NCBI RefSeq assembly: GCF_050908995.1
Contig: NC_135123.1
Coordinates: forward strand, 8,928,001-8,992,000
Length of the DNA: 64,000 bases
Source of the DNA: Andrena cerasifolii
Lineage: Eukaryota > Arthropoda > Insecta > Hymenoptera > Andrenidae
Direction: 5' to 3'
Shown: piece after piece, positions 12,189 to 23,519 of the stretch
Layout of the letters: each line of letters opens with the position of its first letter
How positions within the stretch are numbered: the stretch's first letter is position 1
Notes under the pieces: generated by a model
The model's input: only the letters and a program-made list of their open reading frames with translations
Told to the model about the DNA's origin: nothing
The model's database searches: none
Made by a program: the position numbers and the translations under genes

Positions 12189-12220
12189 CATATATATCGT
12201 CTCCCAGTGCGATATCAGTC
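12189..12220 (+). promoter_or_regulatory. Alternative TATA and initiator pair
   Basis: CATATATATCG at 12189-12199 is followed by TCAGTC at 12215-12220, a good match to the arthropod initiator TCAGTY. The spacing from the TATA-like run to the initiator A (12217) is about 25-28 bases, slightly short but acceptable. Use of this start would give a leader of about 80 bases. Confidence 0.4.
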
Positions 12221-12296
12221 AGCCTCCTATGACTTTATACATTCGTGAATTATTATCGCTCCCATCGCTCCGCCGATAGTGACTCGTAGCGCAAAT

Positions 12297-12515
12297 ATGA
12301 AACCCTTTGGAGGTCCCCAGCAGTATCGGTCCCTGGACGATTTTATCGGGGACACCGCGAGCGACGAGGACAGTGCAAGAGGGCAAGGCGTTCGATTTAC
12401 CTGGCGTTATCTAGACCGAGCAGATAGAATGTTGAGGCAAGCCGGAATGGAATATCGCGATCAGGGTTACAGGAAAGTGTACCGAGAGGCGGCCAAGAAG
12501 CTGAGGTCGCGATGA
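12297..12515 (+). CDS. Putative 72-residue protein, unknown function
   Basis: I do not recognise this protein. The frame runs from the ATG at 12297 (A at -3, an acceptable Kozak context) to a TGA at 12513-12515. A GTG 18 bases upstream extends it, but there is no reason to prefer it. The product has three visible parts: a short N-terminus (MKPFGGPQQYRSLDDF), an acidic stretch (roughly residues 14-27, with DD and SDEDS), and a C-terminal half rich in Arg, Lys, Tyr and Gln that would suit a basic amphipathic helix (for example RYLDRADRMLRQAGMEY and YREAAKKLRSR). No signal peptide, membrane segment or cysteines are seen. Codon usage is mixed and looks more coding-like than other frames in the window. 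Two TATA-like sites and one initiator match lie upstream in the right direction. It could instead be one exon of a longer gene or a chance frame. The MITE at 12538 begins only 22 bases after the stop, so any 3' untranslated region runs into that element. Confidence 0.42.
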   Translation: MKPFGGPQQYRSLDDFIGDTASDEDSARGQGVRFTWRYLDRADRMLRQAGMEYRDQGYRKVYREAAKKLRSR

Positions 12516-12537
12516 CGTCCAAGGGTGCGCGGCTGAC

Positions 12538-12958
12538 GAGGAGAGTATTTTAGGTGTCCGCCTCCGATCATTTTGATTTTTGGATATGTCATAGAGGACC
12601 GAAAAATAAGAAACACGTGTTTTTTTATTTCTCCCCGTTTTCATATTTGGGGGCTGAAAACTGCGTTCAAAGTTAGGGTTGAAAAATCAATTTAGTGGAT
12701 TTTTGAAAATCTGATGAGTCAGTTATATTTCGCATTCGAAGACACAAAATTCGTCCATTGACACTATTCCCCTATCTCTAATAGTTCTCGAGATATTCCA
12801 CAAAACTGATTTTTCAACCCTAACTTTGAACGCAGTTTTCACCCCCCAGATATGAAAACGAGGGAAAATAAAAAAACACGTATTTCTTATTTTTCGGTCC
12901 TCTATGACATATCCAAAAATCAAAATGATCGGAGGCGGACACCTAGAATACTCTCCTT
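12538..12958. mobile_element. Foldback MITE, copy 2 (same family as 6368-6786)
   Basis: It starts GAGGAGAGTATTTTAGGTG and ends in the inverted form CACCTAGAATACTCTCCTT. The two arms are inverted copies of about 170 bp, and the whole is nearly identical to the element at 6368-6786. It lies immediately 3' of the putative small frame and could supply its polyadenylation region (AATAAA-like sequence near 12865). The open frame on the minus strand is the same hairpin translation seen in copy 1 and is not a gene. Confidence 0.85.
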
Positions 12959-14518
12959 GTGAGTCGAACGGGGAACTGAACGAAAGTAAGGCCAGCGTTA
13001 AACAAATTTTCTATGCAGCCGGGTGGAAACGTGTCGTTCCGGACTAATTCTACAATTGAAATTCTAAGGGGGTACTTGGACACGATCCTCGCCCGGCAAA
13101 ATTCTTACCCTTAATTCCGTTTCGCTTTGCGTAACGACCATTTCAAATGGAAACGATTCAGCTTGGAGGGAAAGAAAGTGAAATGTTAATCCTTTCTAAA
13201 CGGAAGGCCGAGCCTCGCGTGGGAGGGCACGCATTTCTGCAATTTCCTTAATCCAACTCCCACGATGCGATTTTTCACAGAGAGCCGCGACGGCGAGCCA
13301 CGTTCCAGCGTGACGGTGCTTTCAGAGGGGCCTTGAAGGGACAACTTTTCGAAGCTTTCCTTTCGGAACTGGCGATTCTAATTTGCACCGGGTTGCGAAC
13401 ACGGGAGGGGTGGCTCTGTTTCGATGTCCTCTGCGCGAGTCACTTGTTTCTGCTCCTTCATTGCCACCTGTCACGCGAGGCTCGCTGAGAACGTTTGAGT
13501 TTTTCGGCCAAGCTAGAGCAGACACTTCTCTCCCGTTCGACGGCGACGCTGGGTCCCATTTTGCTCGCGTTTATATTCGAGACGCGTAGATCGGGAATGA
13601 AAAAAACATGGAACGGGAGGAAAGTCGACGGCGATCAAGGACGCAAAGAAGAGGCGATAAGGCGACCGTCGCTTTTTAATAGGTATTATCGCGAAACACT
13701 ATCGGCTCTGACTCTATCGATTTCACGGCTGCCGACTGTTTCGAATCGCGCATCGGCGAGGCGTACGGGCTGCTTCGTTTTATGTCGCTCGCCGGAGTCC
13801 CTGTTGTTCAAACTTTAGAGAGATACTTGCGAAATACTGTTGCTTTGGAAAGAAGAAACTCCTTACAGCGAATAGTTAGCTTCTATCACTGGTAGTTAAC
13901 TTTGATGCTCTTTTTATGGAAGATGATGTTTATTGAAGCTGATATTTATGGATTAATTTACAGTTTAACGGGAACGTAGTGTAGAAAAAGCGAATGGAAG
14001 TTCTTTTGTGGTCCTATTAGTTTGCCGTCTCCTTATGCGGCGGGAGAGCAAGTAGAAACGGCTGTTGCGTGGTCAGACGCGCAGTAGTAGCTCACGCTGT
14101 GGACGTGATTGGTGTTATGCTTCGCATTTCGGTGTAAATGTCTCACTAGCGAATGGACTGCTTTGATATTGCACACGGGACTTGTAACTTGCTACTTGTT
14201 AGATCGAGAATTTAACGCCTGACGCTTTTTGTTCACTAGTCCTGCTACGATACCTTGACATTGCCTCGACTGTGTATAAACATTCCAGAAAAATTCCGAA
14301 AGGTCACCAGAAACTGCTCAATAACCCTGACGACCAGAGGCTTCAGCACACTCTGACAATTAAAGGGGATAAAAGAAATTCAAGTCACCTATTCACCTAC
14401 TGAGGCATCGATATTAATTAAAATAAAGACCCTTGCAATCACCTCTGAAAGTGCCGTGCGACACGATTTCCGGGTCGATACAGGTCTAAATTGACTCGCG
14501 AATTCGTCAGAGTTAGTA
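12959..14518. other. Unannotated stretch
   Basis: No gene, element end or RNA was recognised. CpG-rich until about 13800, then mixed composition. Confidence 0.4.
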
Positions 14519-14523
14519 ATTTG

Positions 14524-14698
14524 TGTTGGAGCATATCGTGTTCTGACTCGTCAATTTAAGTTTTTATTTCTTGAATACCTTTATACTTTATAAAATAACA
14601 CTAGTACGTGGACACACTGTGCATTGTTCATATAATAAACCATAGTTGTGTTTACAGTGTGACATTAATTTTCTACCTCTGCGGAGTAATTTCCCACA
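14524..14698. mobile_element. Solo LTR, family 1 (short copy) with 5-bp TSD
   Basis: The LTR begins TGTTGGAGCATATCG and ends TTTCCCACA. It is flanked by ATTTG on both sides (14519-14523 and 14699-14703). It contains TATAAAATAACACTAG near 14589 and an ATAATAAACC polyadenylation-like stretch near 14632. The last ~145 bp (14552-14697) match 39050-39195 closely, but the 5' part is about 85 bp shorter than in that copy, so this one carries an internal deletion. A lone LTR with an intact target duplication means the internal part was lost by LTR-LTR recombination. TGTTGG ends and a 5-bp TSD suit Ty1/Copia, although other LTR groups are possible. Confidence 0.9.
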
Positions 14699-14703
14699 AT
14701 TTG

Positions 14704-15434
14704 AAAAGGAGTGGCAACGATGCAAAGGACTTTAAATGACGAGGTACGCTGGTACTTTGCTCGGCGCTACTGTCTTGGGACGGTGTTACAGTGGAAGCTT
14801 GCCGAGGAGGCTGGAATAATCGAAGAAGCAGGAGGAAGAAAGAGTAGTTACCGAGGTTGCCAGGCAATCCTGATTGCATGAGACGCGAGGAAGTGTCTCG
14901 CGCGTGATATAGATAGAAGGAGGTGCCTCCGCTGGCCAGGCACCCTCATCTATCCAGCGGGAATTTTATGGGCCGTAAACATCCGATTTTATTGGGTTAC
15001 GGAGCGAAGAAGGCACTCCTTGCAAGCTTCAGAATGATCGGGAGATGTATTCCTGCGCGGGGTCGTTGAAAGGACGCGTTCTTTTATAGCCTCGCCCGCT
15101 CAGCCGTTTCGCGGGCCCGTTCCAAGGCGAGGATCCCACGGCTCTCTTGCTTTTCGGGAGGGAATCGATGGCGACGGTGCTCCTGCTCGCGGCCGAGTTC
15201 CACGGGGTGGCTGAGAGTCTTGGGGAATTGGGATTACACGAGACAAGCGCGTGAACGAGCACTTTGGGATTAAAAATTCAGGAGGACTGCGCGAATGGGT
15301 CCCTGAAGTTCTAAGGGAACGGGTCCTTTCAGACAGAACACGGAGGATCTTTGCGAAAGAATTTTTAATACCGCACGCGAAACAGAAGAAGAAACAGAGA
15401 CAGGTATCTCTCAATTCTACCTGCCGCAGCTTAA
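14704..15434. other. Unannotated stretch
   Basis: No gene was recognised. It contains the possible minus-strand TATA box at 15081-15088 listed separately. Confidence 0.4.
15081..15088 (-). promoter_or_regulatory. Possible minus-strand TATA box
   Basis: Read on the minus strand, the sequence is GGCTATAAAAGAACGCG, a strong TATA match in a GC-rich context. A start would lie near 15057. No convincing coding frame follows on the minus strand, so this is a weak call. Confidence 0.22.
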
Positions 15435-15436
15435 TA

Positions 15437-15850
15437 CAGTGACTCGCATTAATATTCGGACACTTTTTAAAATCACATAACTTTTTTAGAATTGGTCCAA
15501 ACAACTTGAGTTTTTTTTAGAAGCTAGAAGGATTAGTTTGCTAACTGACGCGTTTCGTCGTTTTGAAAAAAAATGTATTTGGTTGGAATAGCGAAAAGAA
15601 TAGTAAAGGTCGATTTTTAAACTTTTTTCTGTGAGCTTATAGTGAAAATTAAAAAAAAAACCGTTTGTAGATTGCAGTAAGTAGTATACGTGCCTAAAAT
15701 TTCATCAAAATCGGTTAACGTTGCTCCCAGCTACAAACGTTTAAAGATCGCAGATCCTTCTAGCTTCTCAAAAAAACTCAAGTCGTTTGGACCAATTCTA
15801 AAAAAGTTATGCGATTTTAAAAAGTGTCCGAATATTAATGCGAGTCACTG
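15437..15850. mobile_element. Tc1/mariner-type MITE with TA target duplication
   Basis: The ends are CAGTGACTCGCATTAATATT and its exact complement, flanked by TA on both sides (15435-15436 and 15851-15852). The terminal inverted repeats are about 97 bp long with few mismatches (15437-15533 and 15754-15850). The 220-bp interior is AT-rich and has no transposase. TA duplication and a CAGTG-like start are typical of Tc1/mariner elements. It could have been mobilised by a transposase elsewhere in the genome. Confidence 0.92.
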
Positions 15851-15852
15851 TA

Positions 15853-16832
15853 ACTCTAGACTGCTAAGACTTGCGTCCATAAAAATCAGTTGCATTCTTG
15901 GTAGAATTCTTGAGAAGCCGAAACTTCCGAGAGGGTAATTCTAAAACTCCAAAATTCCCCAAAGATATTTTCCTACTATTTATGTTGCTACCAATTATTT
16001 ACGAAGATTCCAGAGTTATTATTCTACAATTCGAAGCTTCGCGCTCGCATGCTGATCTCGCATCCCCAAATCTCCGTGACAAACCGGCGAGGCGCCTGCG
16101 ATACCTCGAAGCCGTGTACAGGGAATCGAAGCTTTCTGAGAGGCAGTCTCTCTTTACCGTGGCCACATTTGTCCCGCGCAACAGTACGCGCTCGCATAGT
16201 GCGCGAATCGAGATAAGGGTTATCGGTGGTCTAGCAGATCAAATATTTAGTCACGGCGAAGGGGTCCGGCGCGGCAGGAGGTTCGATCAGCAACGAGGTC
16301 ATTCTATCGTTGGATTATCGGCGCGATCGATTTTCTACGCGCTTACGTCGCGTGTGTTCCTGTTTCTCTGGCCGCGTTTCCGCTCCGGCCCGACGTGCCG
16401 TAAAGCGTAAACTGTGCCCCGAGATATTCTGAACGAGTTAAACGCGAATACATCATCGTCCGCGTTGCTATTCAACGCGGGCACCGAGCGGCAGCCTCCT
16501 TGCGCGGGTCGCTTGTGTTGGTCGTGAATATTTCCCGTCCCTTTCTATTCTCTTCTGCGAGGGAGGGCAGGTGGCTCGCCAGTCACGTGCGCGACGAACA
16601 CTGGGCCAATCTTGACCCATATGATAATCAGGGTTTACATTAGACGTTGATTTTATGATATGGGATTCCGAAGTTCCTGAAGAAGTAGCGCTGATAAGAA
16701 ATATGTGGGAGAAGTAGCTTGACATGGGGGGTGGGTCAAAGTAGACTCTGTGCCATGAGCTGGCTAAAGTTACGCGAAATGCTGCTACGAGTCGAATTTT
16801 CTGAACCTGTTGTTTGGTTTCTGTGTGACTAG
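15853..16832. other. Unannotated stretch
   Basis: No gene was recognised. CpG-rich with a 170-codon frame at 15898-16410 that has no domain signal and overlaps frames on the other strand. Confidence 0.4.
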
Positions 16833-16833
16833 A

Positions 16834-16881
<48 letters not shown>

Positions 16882-16918
16882 TATTACGTAAACGGGAAAA
16901 GATTCCCTTTAGTGTACG
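16833..16918 (-). repeat. (ATT)n microsatellite with the conserved tail motif, minus strand
   Basis: About 16 ATT units (16833-16883) adjoin, on the minus strand, TACACTAAAGGGAATC followed by TTTTCCCGTTTACG. This is the same motif-then-TAA-tail order as at 11241-11333, so it is probably another truncated retrotransposon 3' end in the opposite orientation. Confidence 0.65.
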
Positions 16919-17024
16919 AAAGCTAAGTGTGCATTGAACATTAAAGGAGATGTGGCTAGCCGCAAAAATGAAGGCAATGAAGAAACAGAAAGAGAGCTAA
17001 ACTAAATCGTTTCAGAACGTAATA

Positions 17025-17234
17025 CCGTGAGCTGGGGTGGCTTTGCCCGCGCCGGGGTGACATTGCCCCCACTTTTCGGAGAAACTTTATTTTATTCTGA
17101 AGTAATTAGAACATACGGTGTTTTGTAATCGATAGCAATAATTTCTCCAAGGTGAAACGAAAAAGAACAATAGCGAATTCAATCATATGGTAATTTTTCA
17201 GAGTAAAAAGTGGGCAAGTCACCCCAGTTTACGG
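17025..17234. mobile_element. TA-flanked MITE (GCTGGGGTG ends)
   Basis: The left end reads CCGTGAGCTGGGGTGGCTTT; the right end GGGCAAGTCACCCCAGTTTACGG is its imperfect complement. TA occurs on both outer edges (17023-17024 and 17235-17236). A second GGGGTGACATTGCCCCC repeat follows inside the left end. The interior is AT-rich and non-coding. Tc1/mariner-type by its TA flanks. Confidence 0.82.
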
Positions 17235-17236
17235 TA

Positions 17237-17979
17237 TCGCAAAAGATTGAAATTCGTTGGTGGACAGAGAGATTGAAATTGAAGGAGAAGACTAAGACTG
17301 TGTTTAGAGAAGGAGAGTTTAGGGTTTAGAGGATCTGAAATGGTGATTAAGTCGAGTAGAAGTCTGAAGGAATGATTCTGTCGAAGTTAGAATCGATGTG
17401 CGCGTGCATCCGGGTCGTAGGCAGTGTTCACAGAGAAATAGATTCAGCAAGGGAAGGCACAGAGAAGCTGTAAGAGGGAAACGTGAACGCGGCGCGAAAG
17501 AAAGCGTCGTCGAAACCCGTGCAAGTGGTTACCGGGTTAAAAAGGTCGTCGACCGGCTGCATGTAAAACGGATAGAAAGGAAAACCGCTACTTTCCACGA
17601 TTAATGATCCGCTCTTGGCGTTCCTTTCCCGCCATTACCGTGCAATTGCATTCGATTCAGGTGGACATTTATCATCAATCGTTTAGAATAACTCGTTCCC
17701 AAGCTCGCGATTAATCACCTCTCCGCCTCCTGCGGAAGGAAGTATTACACAATTCCCTCTATAATTATCCGCGAAGCCAGGTAACCACTAATTGACAGCT
17801 AAATCTGAAATTATCAAGTAAAAGACTATGATTTATTCGCAGAGTTCAATGCGCGAACATTTCATACAAGCGATGGTTAAAAATATAGTCATTTTCTTAG
17901 AATATTTATCTTAGGATTAATGTTTTCTCAAACGCGTGTACATGTATGTTTATAAGCTTGTTATAAACACGCAGAACAA
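17237..17979. other. Unannotated stretch
   Basis: No gene or clear repeat was seen. Confidence 0.4.
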
Positions 17980-18238
17980 AAAATGGAGTTAAAATAACAC
18001 ATTTAAGACTCATTTATCCAAAAAGCTAAATTGAAAAAAAAACTAATTGTAAGTCTCTAAAACTACATTTTTAATTTTTAAATGAATTTCCATTTTTCGA
18101 TACCTGAATGTGCATAATTATCATTGTCGTATTACAAACATTTATTACGTCACCAAAATTTGTAAATATATTCTATTGTTAAAGAATAAATTAAGGAAGC
18201 TCATTTTACCCCGGGGTTGTCTTTGCCCCGGTCTCCCC
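17980..18238. mobile_element. Partial TA-type element, related to 47340-47754
   Basis: About 228-255 bp align with 47500-47754, including the shared TGTAAATATATTCTATTGTT segment and the end TTTTACCCCGGGGTT followed by CCCCGGTCTCCCC and TA (18239-18240). The opposite end, with GGGGAGACCGGGG, is missing here, so the copy is truncated or its other end has decayed. Confidence 0.75.
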
Positions 18239-18240
18239 TA

Positions 18241-21200
18241 TATAGAATGAAACACCAGCTCTTATGAGTAGCATTCGAATCCCGCGAAGTGAAACTATTG
18301 CATTGGAATTGACTCGGATTCGTGAGTACATATTGAACTTGATCCCATCCCTGTCGATCATTCGACGCGACTTCCGTCGAAGCGGGTTCGATGAAATCTC
18401 CACCCAATCATCTGATTCTCGGTGCAACATCGTCGACTGGTGGCTGTTCGTTACCACCGAGCGCCGTCCGCGAAAGTGAAAGCAATAAAAGAGTGAAAAC
18501 ACTCGCGGCATACGTTAATTCCGTGCAATTGGAACTGTATCGTTCGTCGAAATGCACACGTTTTCGAAAGTTGCTGGCACGCGAACACGAGGGATCGCTT
18601 CGCCTGTGACGTGACGGAAATTTGTTACCTTAGAGATGCCGTCCAGCACGCTCTTTCACATTTAGAATACAGACAAATCCTCGGGAAGAGTAGATGAAGT
18701 GCAGTGTATTTTCAATACCAATTTGTTTAAGACGAATAAAAAATTACGGCAGCGGGTGGGGAGAAATAAAGCTGCATAATATCACGGGGAAACTAATAAG
18801 CTTTTATATTTCAAACTGTCAGTAATATTAAAAAGAAAAAAGTAACTGAAACTTCGTCCTAAATGAAAAATGACAGTAAGTATCGATTTCGTTAAAGTGC
18901 GGGTAATTTGAAATACCGGTACTACGATTTACCTTCGCTTTATAAACTTAAAAGAACCATGTAGATAATAAAATTATTTGCTTTCGCGATTTAATCAGGC
19001 TTAAAAATCGCAATGTAGGAAGAATCTTAGGTAAATACCTATAAATTGAGAGGCCGAAACCGACGCGGCGGTAGCAAACTTTGGACTATTCCAAATTACC
19101 TTCACCTTCGGCATTCCGAATTAGCAACATGGCATTGAAACCGAATTTTTCACGTCACACTTTGTACTCTCGAAATTACCGCGAAACCGACACGGAACCA
19201 TAGAAGGACCATGCAAATGAGTAGATTAAGTGTTTAACTCTAAAATTTTTACCTCATTTAACCATGATTGGAACGATTGAATACTTGCTGAAAAAAGTTT
19301 TGCAGATCGACGCTTTCTTATTTTCTTATTTCACCCAGAAATGCCATTATTTAGCAGATCATTATCCCCAATTATCTGCGGCGTTGCAAATTAAATAGCG
19401 TTAGTAGTTTATTAGATACTTCGGTATTCGAAATTACCAGCAGCATCCCAAGTATGCTGCGCTTCCTCTGCTAGAATCTTGAAAATTCCTAAACGCTGAA
19501 TATCAAGATTTCCACGTAGTCAGAATTTCCCGATATACTATTACCAATAATATTATTACTACCGTCTAAGATCCTACGAAGCCGCGATGCTGATAATCCG
19601 CCTCTCGCCGAAGCGATCGCGTGAGTCACCCGACGGTATCGAGCTACCGATCGGAAGAGCGGGCGTTTCCTGCCTCGTTTCGTTTCCGATTCGAGGCCTG
19701 CACCTTGGCGGCGATACTCGATTACTCACGATCCCGTTAAAACCCGTTGATATCGGCTCGGAGTGGCCCCGACTAGTCTGAATCAGCGACCCACTTACCT
19801 CGCGGCTCTCCTCTTTGCGTAAGAATTTCTCACGTCCCCCGTGTACCGCCGAAGATCCGCGTGTCATTACGAGTAAACGTCTTCTTCCTCTGCTGCTCCT
19901 CGGACTCGGAGCGCCGATCCACGCCCGTCCCCGCTAACAGGCCACGGGCGGGTCGTCGACCCTTGCGGGCTGCCCGATCGCTGCGCCGCGGTCAAAGAAT
20001 TTCCATCCCCTGCCCCGTTTCCTCGTCGGATGGAATCGTCGGTTGCAACACGTGCGACAGAAATCGATACACGTCTCATCGCCGTTCCGTGGCATTTATT
20101 TCCACGGCTACGGTGTTAATTAATTTAACCAGGGGGGAACTCAGTCCGGGACGTACCCGCGAGAGTATTGATTCCGTGGCTCTGCGCTTTGCAGCAGGAT
20201 TTAAACTGGCTGCGAAGCGTAGGAGGACTCCTCGACGCTTCTAGGAAGCAATTCCAAAGGTTTGTAAATAGATTTCTGACAGCTAGTAGTTTCATGAATT
20301 CCTAGTATCACCTAGGTATAGTACATCGAGATCGGTTCCCGCCTTCCTAGTGTCAGGTATCCCTTGCGCAGAAATTCGAACACACAAGATACATTCTCAC
20401 GCGCAGGAGTCACGACGGACGCGTCGTCCCGCATCTCTCTCTCTATCGAGATTACTCGCAATCAGTCCGAGTGGCCCCAGCCACGGGTAGCCGCCTCCTA
20501 ATCGACCGGAAGGCACGAGGAGCGACGATGTCGATCGACCCGATGCCCCTCGGCGATCCGATCGTTTTCCAGACAATCGGAGTCACCTTTGCCAGGTCGT
20601 CGAACCGGGGGGGTTTCCTCTTCTCCTCGGTGACGAGGTGACCATACGGTATTTCCTCCTGCCCGGGCAGGAGCGCGGGAGTGCAGGCCTGCGCGAACTC
20701 ATTGTTGGCAGAGAAGGAGGAAGCGACGGCCGTTGGAGCGAGAGGGAGAAGGTCGGCGAAGGAGAGAGCGAGGCGGACCCAGCGAGGAGGAGAAAAGAGG
20801 AGGAAGCAGGTGGAGGAAGAGAGCATAACTGTACCATCTATCCCGTGGCCTGGCAGGCTTCTTTTCAGGGTTCACGAACCTCGCCGACCGGGCCGAATCC
20901 GAAGGTCGTTGCTCCAGTTTTCGTTACTTCATCCATCCGCCACCGTCCGGAGCGCACCAGAGATTACGTAATCACCACCGATCAGCTTCTACGCGCGACT
21001 AGATGGACGCGTCTAGCGTAGCATCCGCGAAACTAATTCCACCGTCAGAATCCCTCTGTTCCAGGCGCCGTGGACCAGTGAGTTTCCTCGGGGAGTTATT
21101 AATCTCGACGTTGGAAACTCGATGCCGGTTTAAGCTGGCGTAGTGGAATGCTGGCACCGGGACGACGGGTAGGTTCGATAGGGGTTGGAGCCGCGGAAAA

Positions 21201-21785
21201 AGGATCCCGAGGATGGCATTCAGGAACGTTAGATAATATCGGGCCATCGTCACCGACGGAACGACGGACGCGACAATAGAGATTACAACGCTCGCGGGGA
21301 GTTCAGTGAACCGCATCTAGGTCAGATTTTATCGGGACTAACGACACCGGGATAACGATATCGCGAATTTTCGAGTGGACGTGGTGTGCCCACACGTACA
21401 CCAGTCACTCCCAGCCTCGTCCAGCGGATCGTCCGTGGCTTACTGTTAGATCAAGGGCGATGACTCGCGGCCATCGGGAGAAAAATAACATCTCGGGACG
21501 GCGCTTTGTACATACGCCGGGCGTCGCGCGCCGAACGTCCGTGCGCCGACTCGTAATCGGTCTAATTATTGGAGCCCGTACGAGCGGAACATTCGAGGCT
21601 TTTCTGTCGCCGATACTCGCCCCCCGGCGAATTTAGAAAGCGATATCGACGGATTCAGTGATTGGGACAATTGGCGAAATTGAGTAACGATAACAGAAGT
21701 ACCTTGGCAGCTATGAAGGAAATTCATTAGGATGAAAGTTCGCGCGAGGGTAGAGTACACTGGAGTATCCAAGGACGAAATCCTT
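18241..21785. other. Unannotated stretch
   Basis: No gene was recognised in 3.5 kb. 18600-19560 is AT-rich; 19560-20250 and 20380-21560 are CpG-rich with overlapping frames on both strands that lack domain signal. A purine-rich tract at 20709-20826 is listed separately. Confidence 0.4.
20709..20826. repeat. Purine-rich (GAGA-like) tract
   Basis: The plus strand is strongly enriched in A and G, with many GAG, GAGA and GGAGG words. Such tracts can bind GAGA-type factors or form unusual structures, but no specific role is shown. Confidence 0.5.
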
Positions 21786-22035
21786 TTACTGCGAAAATTC
21801 ACAACTTGAGGGGGTTGAAATCGGTAGTTTAAGTTAAAGTTATTAGTGTAACTTCTCTTTTCTTTCGGCAGTGTATAGTTGGGTAAAGTAGAAGAATCGC
21901 TTTTCTTTCGGCAGTGTATAGTTCGGTGAAGCATAAGAAACTGAACAATTCTTGTATTATTATTTCACTGAACGCAAAGAAACGCGATAACTTTAAGGGC
22001 TGATTTCACGTCTTCGGAGTGAATTTCGGTGGAGA
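21786..22035. mobile_element. Degenerate relative of the 8003-8393 foldback family
   Basis: GGGCTGATTTCACGTCTTCG plus GAGTGAATTTCGG near 21998-22028 resembles the right arm at 8274-8310. A weak inverted counterpart (AAAATTCACAACTTGAGGGG) lies at 21795-21814. Inside it, two 43-bp direct repeats (21857-21899 and 21900-21942) share TTTTCTTTCGGCAGTGTATA. The match is partial and the boundaries are uncertain. Confidence 0.4.
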
Positions 22036-22049
22036 AAAAAATTGCCCCT

Positions 22050-23105
22050 TGCTTCCTTCCAACCTCCAACTCTCCTTGTAAATATCTTCGGCAGAACGCG
22101 GCTTTAATATTCTGGGCAGAGGAGGATTTGGAGAAGTTTCGGTTAGCTCGCCCCGAGCAAACGTTTCGGAGCAACACTTTGCTCGCCTTCCACAGGGTGG
22201 AGCTAAGACTAATATTTCCAAGCCCCGATTGGCCCAATTTCCCCTCGAATCTTGCTCGGATTGTACAGCAACTACTCTGCGCGCAGTTGACCCATCGCGA
22301 TAACAATAAGACGGGCTGTTTCAGCACTCGAAACGCCAGTTAATCACCTTGGATCCTCGGCTCCGTCGTGTGGCTGCGCAGACACGAGCCGTTCCGCGGC
22401 GATAATTAACAAGCGTGACAGATAACGTCGGGGGCGTAATTCTATCGGGGCGTTTCGCTAAAACGATAAGCCCCGGCTCGAGTGCCGCTGGCTGAGGCGA
22501 GTTAAGCGACCCTGAAAGTTCAAGAACGCCGGGTGAACGTCCGCAGCGCCAGCGATCTGGCCCTTCGCGGTTTACCGCTGCTCCTACGGGCACCGGCCGT
22601 CATCGGTCTCGAACGTCGGGAAGCCCGGTCACCAGCTGTCCATCGAGGCGAAATATTAAATAAACAATCCCGGGCTGGCGGCACACTTACCTGCCGGCCC
22701 GCCTCGACGCTTCCTATCAAGCCTGATAAGCGGGCAACGAGAACAAGACGATTCCAACGCCTGCCGTTCGCGATAAGCCTAGACAGTCCACTCTCTCGGG
22801 ATCTCTACTAATATTATTATTGCTGTTTTTACATTTAACGCAGCTTGCACCTCGCACAGACGCGTCTGTGAATTTTTTATGCAGAAGCCTTTGCTTTTCT
22901 TCCTCTCGCTTAGTTGGAGTTTGCAAATAAATAATGTACGAAATTGTAGAAGTCGTTGAGAAGCGCGAGGGCATGAAATATCTCAGCTCAGCTCTTTTCG
23001 CGCGAGGTTACTTAGTCATTTAGCAAACTCACGTGTGGTTAATTAATGAATTAATTAATATTTACTTATGTTCTAGACGCTATAGGCTCTGTTTTGTGTA
23101 TATAT
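22050..23105. other. Unannotated stretch
   Basis: No gene or element was recognised. Confidence 0.4.
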
Positions 23106-23515
23106 CTTGTATATTAAGGGATTTCCCGTTAAATATAATAAATAAATAGAGAGAGAAAAATAGGTAAATAAATAGAGAAAAAATAGGTAAATAAATTAGA
23201 GTAAAAAATAGGTAAATTAATTAGAGAAAAGATAGGTAAATAAATTAAAGAGAGAAAAATAAGAAAACAAATAGAGAAGAAATAGGTAAATAAATTAGAG
23301 AAAAAGAAATAGGTAAATAAATAGATAAAAATAGTTAAATAAATTAGAGAAAAAATAGGAAAATAAATAGAGAGGAAAAAAATAGGAAACTAAATGGAGA
23401 GGAAAAAAATGGGTAAATAAATAGAGAAAAAAGAGGTAAATAAATAGAGAGAAAAATAGGCAAATAAGTAGAAAAAATAGGTAAATAAATTAGAGAGAGA
23501 ATAATAATAATAATA
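23106..23515 (+). repeat. AAATAAATAG-type minisatellite behind the tail motif
   Basis: TTGTATATTAAGGGATTTCC plus CGTTAAATATAATAA is followed by about 380 bp of irregular units of roughly 16-22 bp (AGAGAAAAAATAGGTAAATA-like) and ends in AATAATAATAAT. The leading motif is the same as at 11241 and 16918. It could be a retrotransposon tail that expanded into a satellite. Confidence 0.8.
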
Positions 23516-23519
23516 ATAA

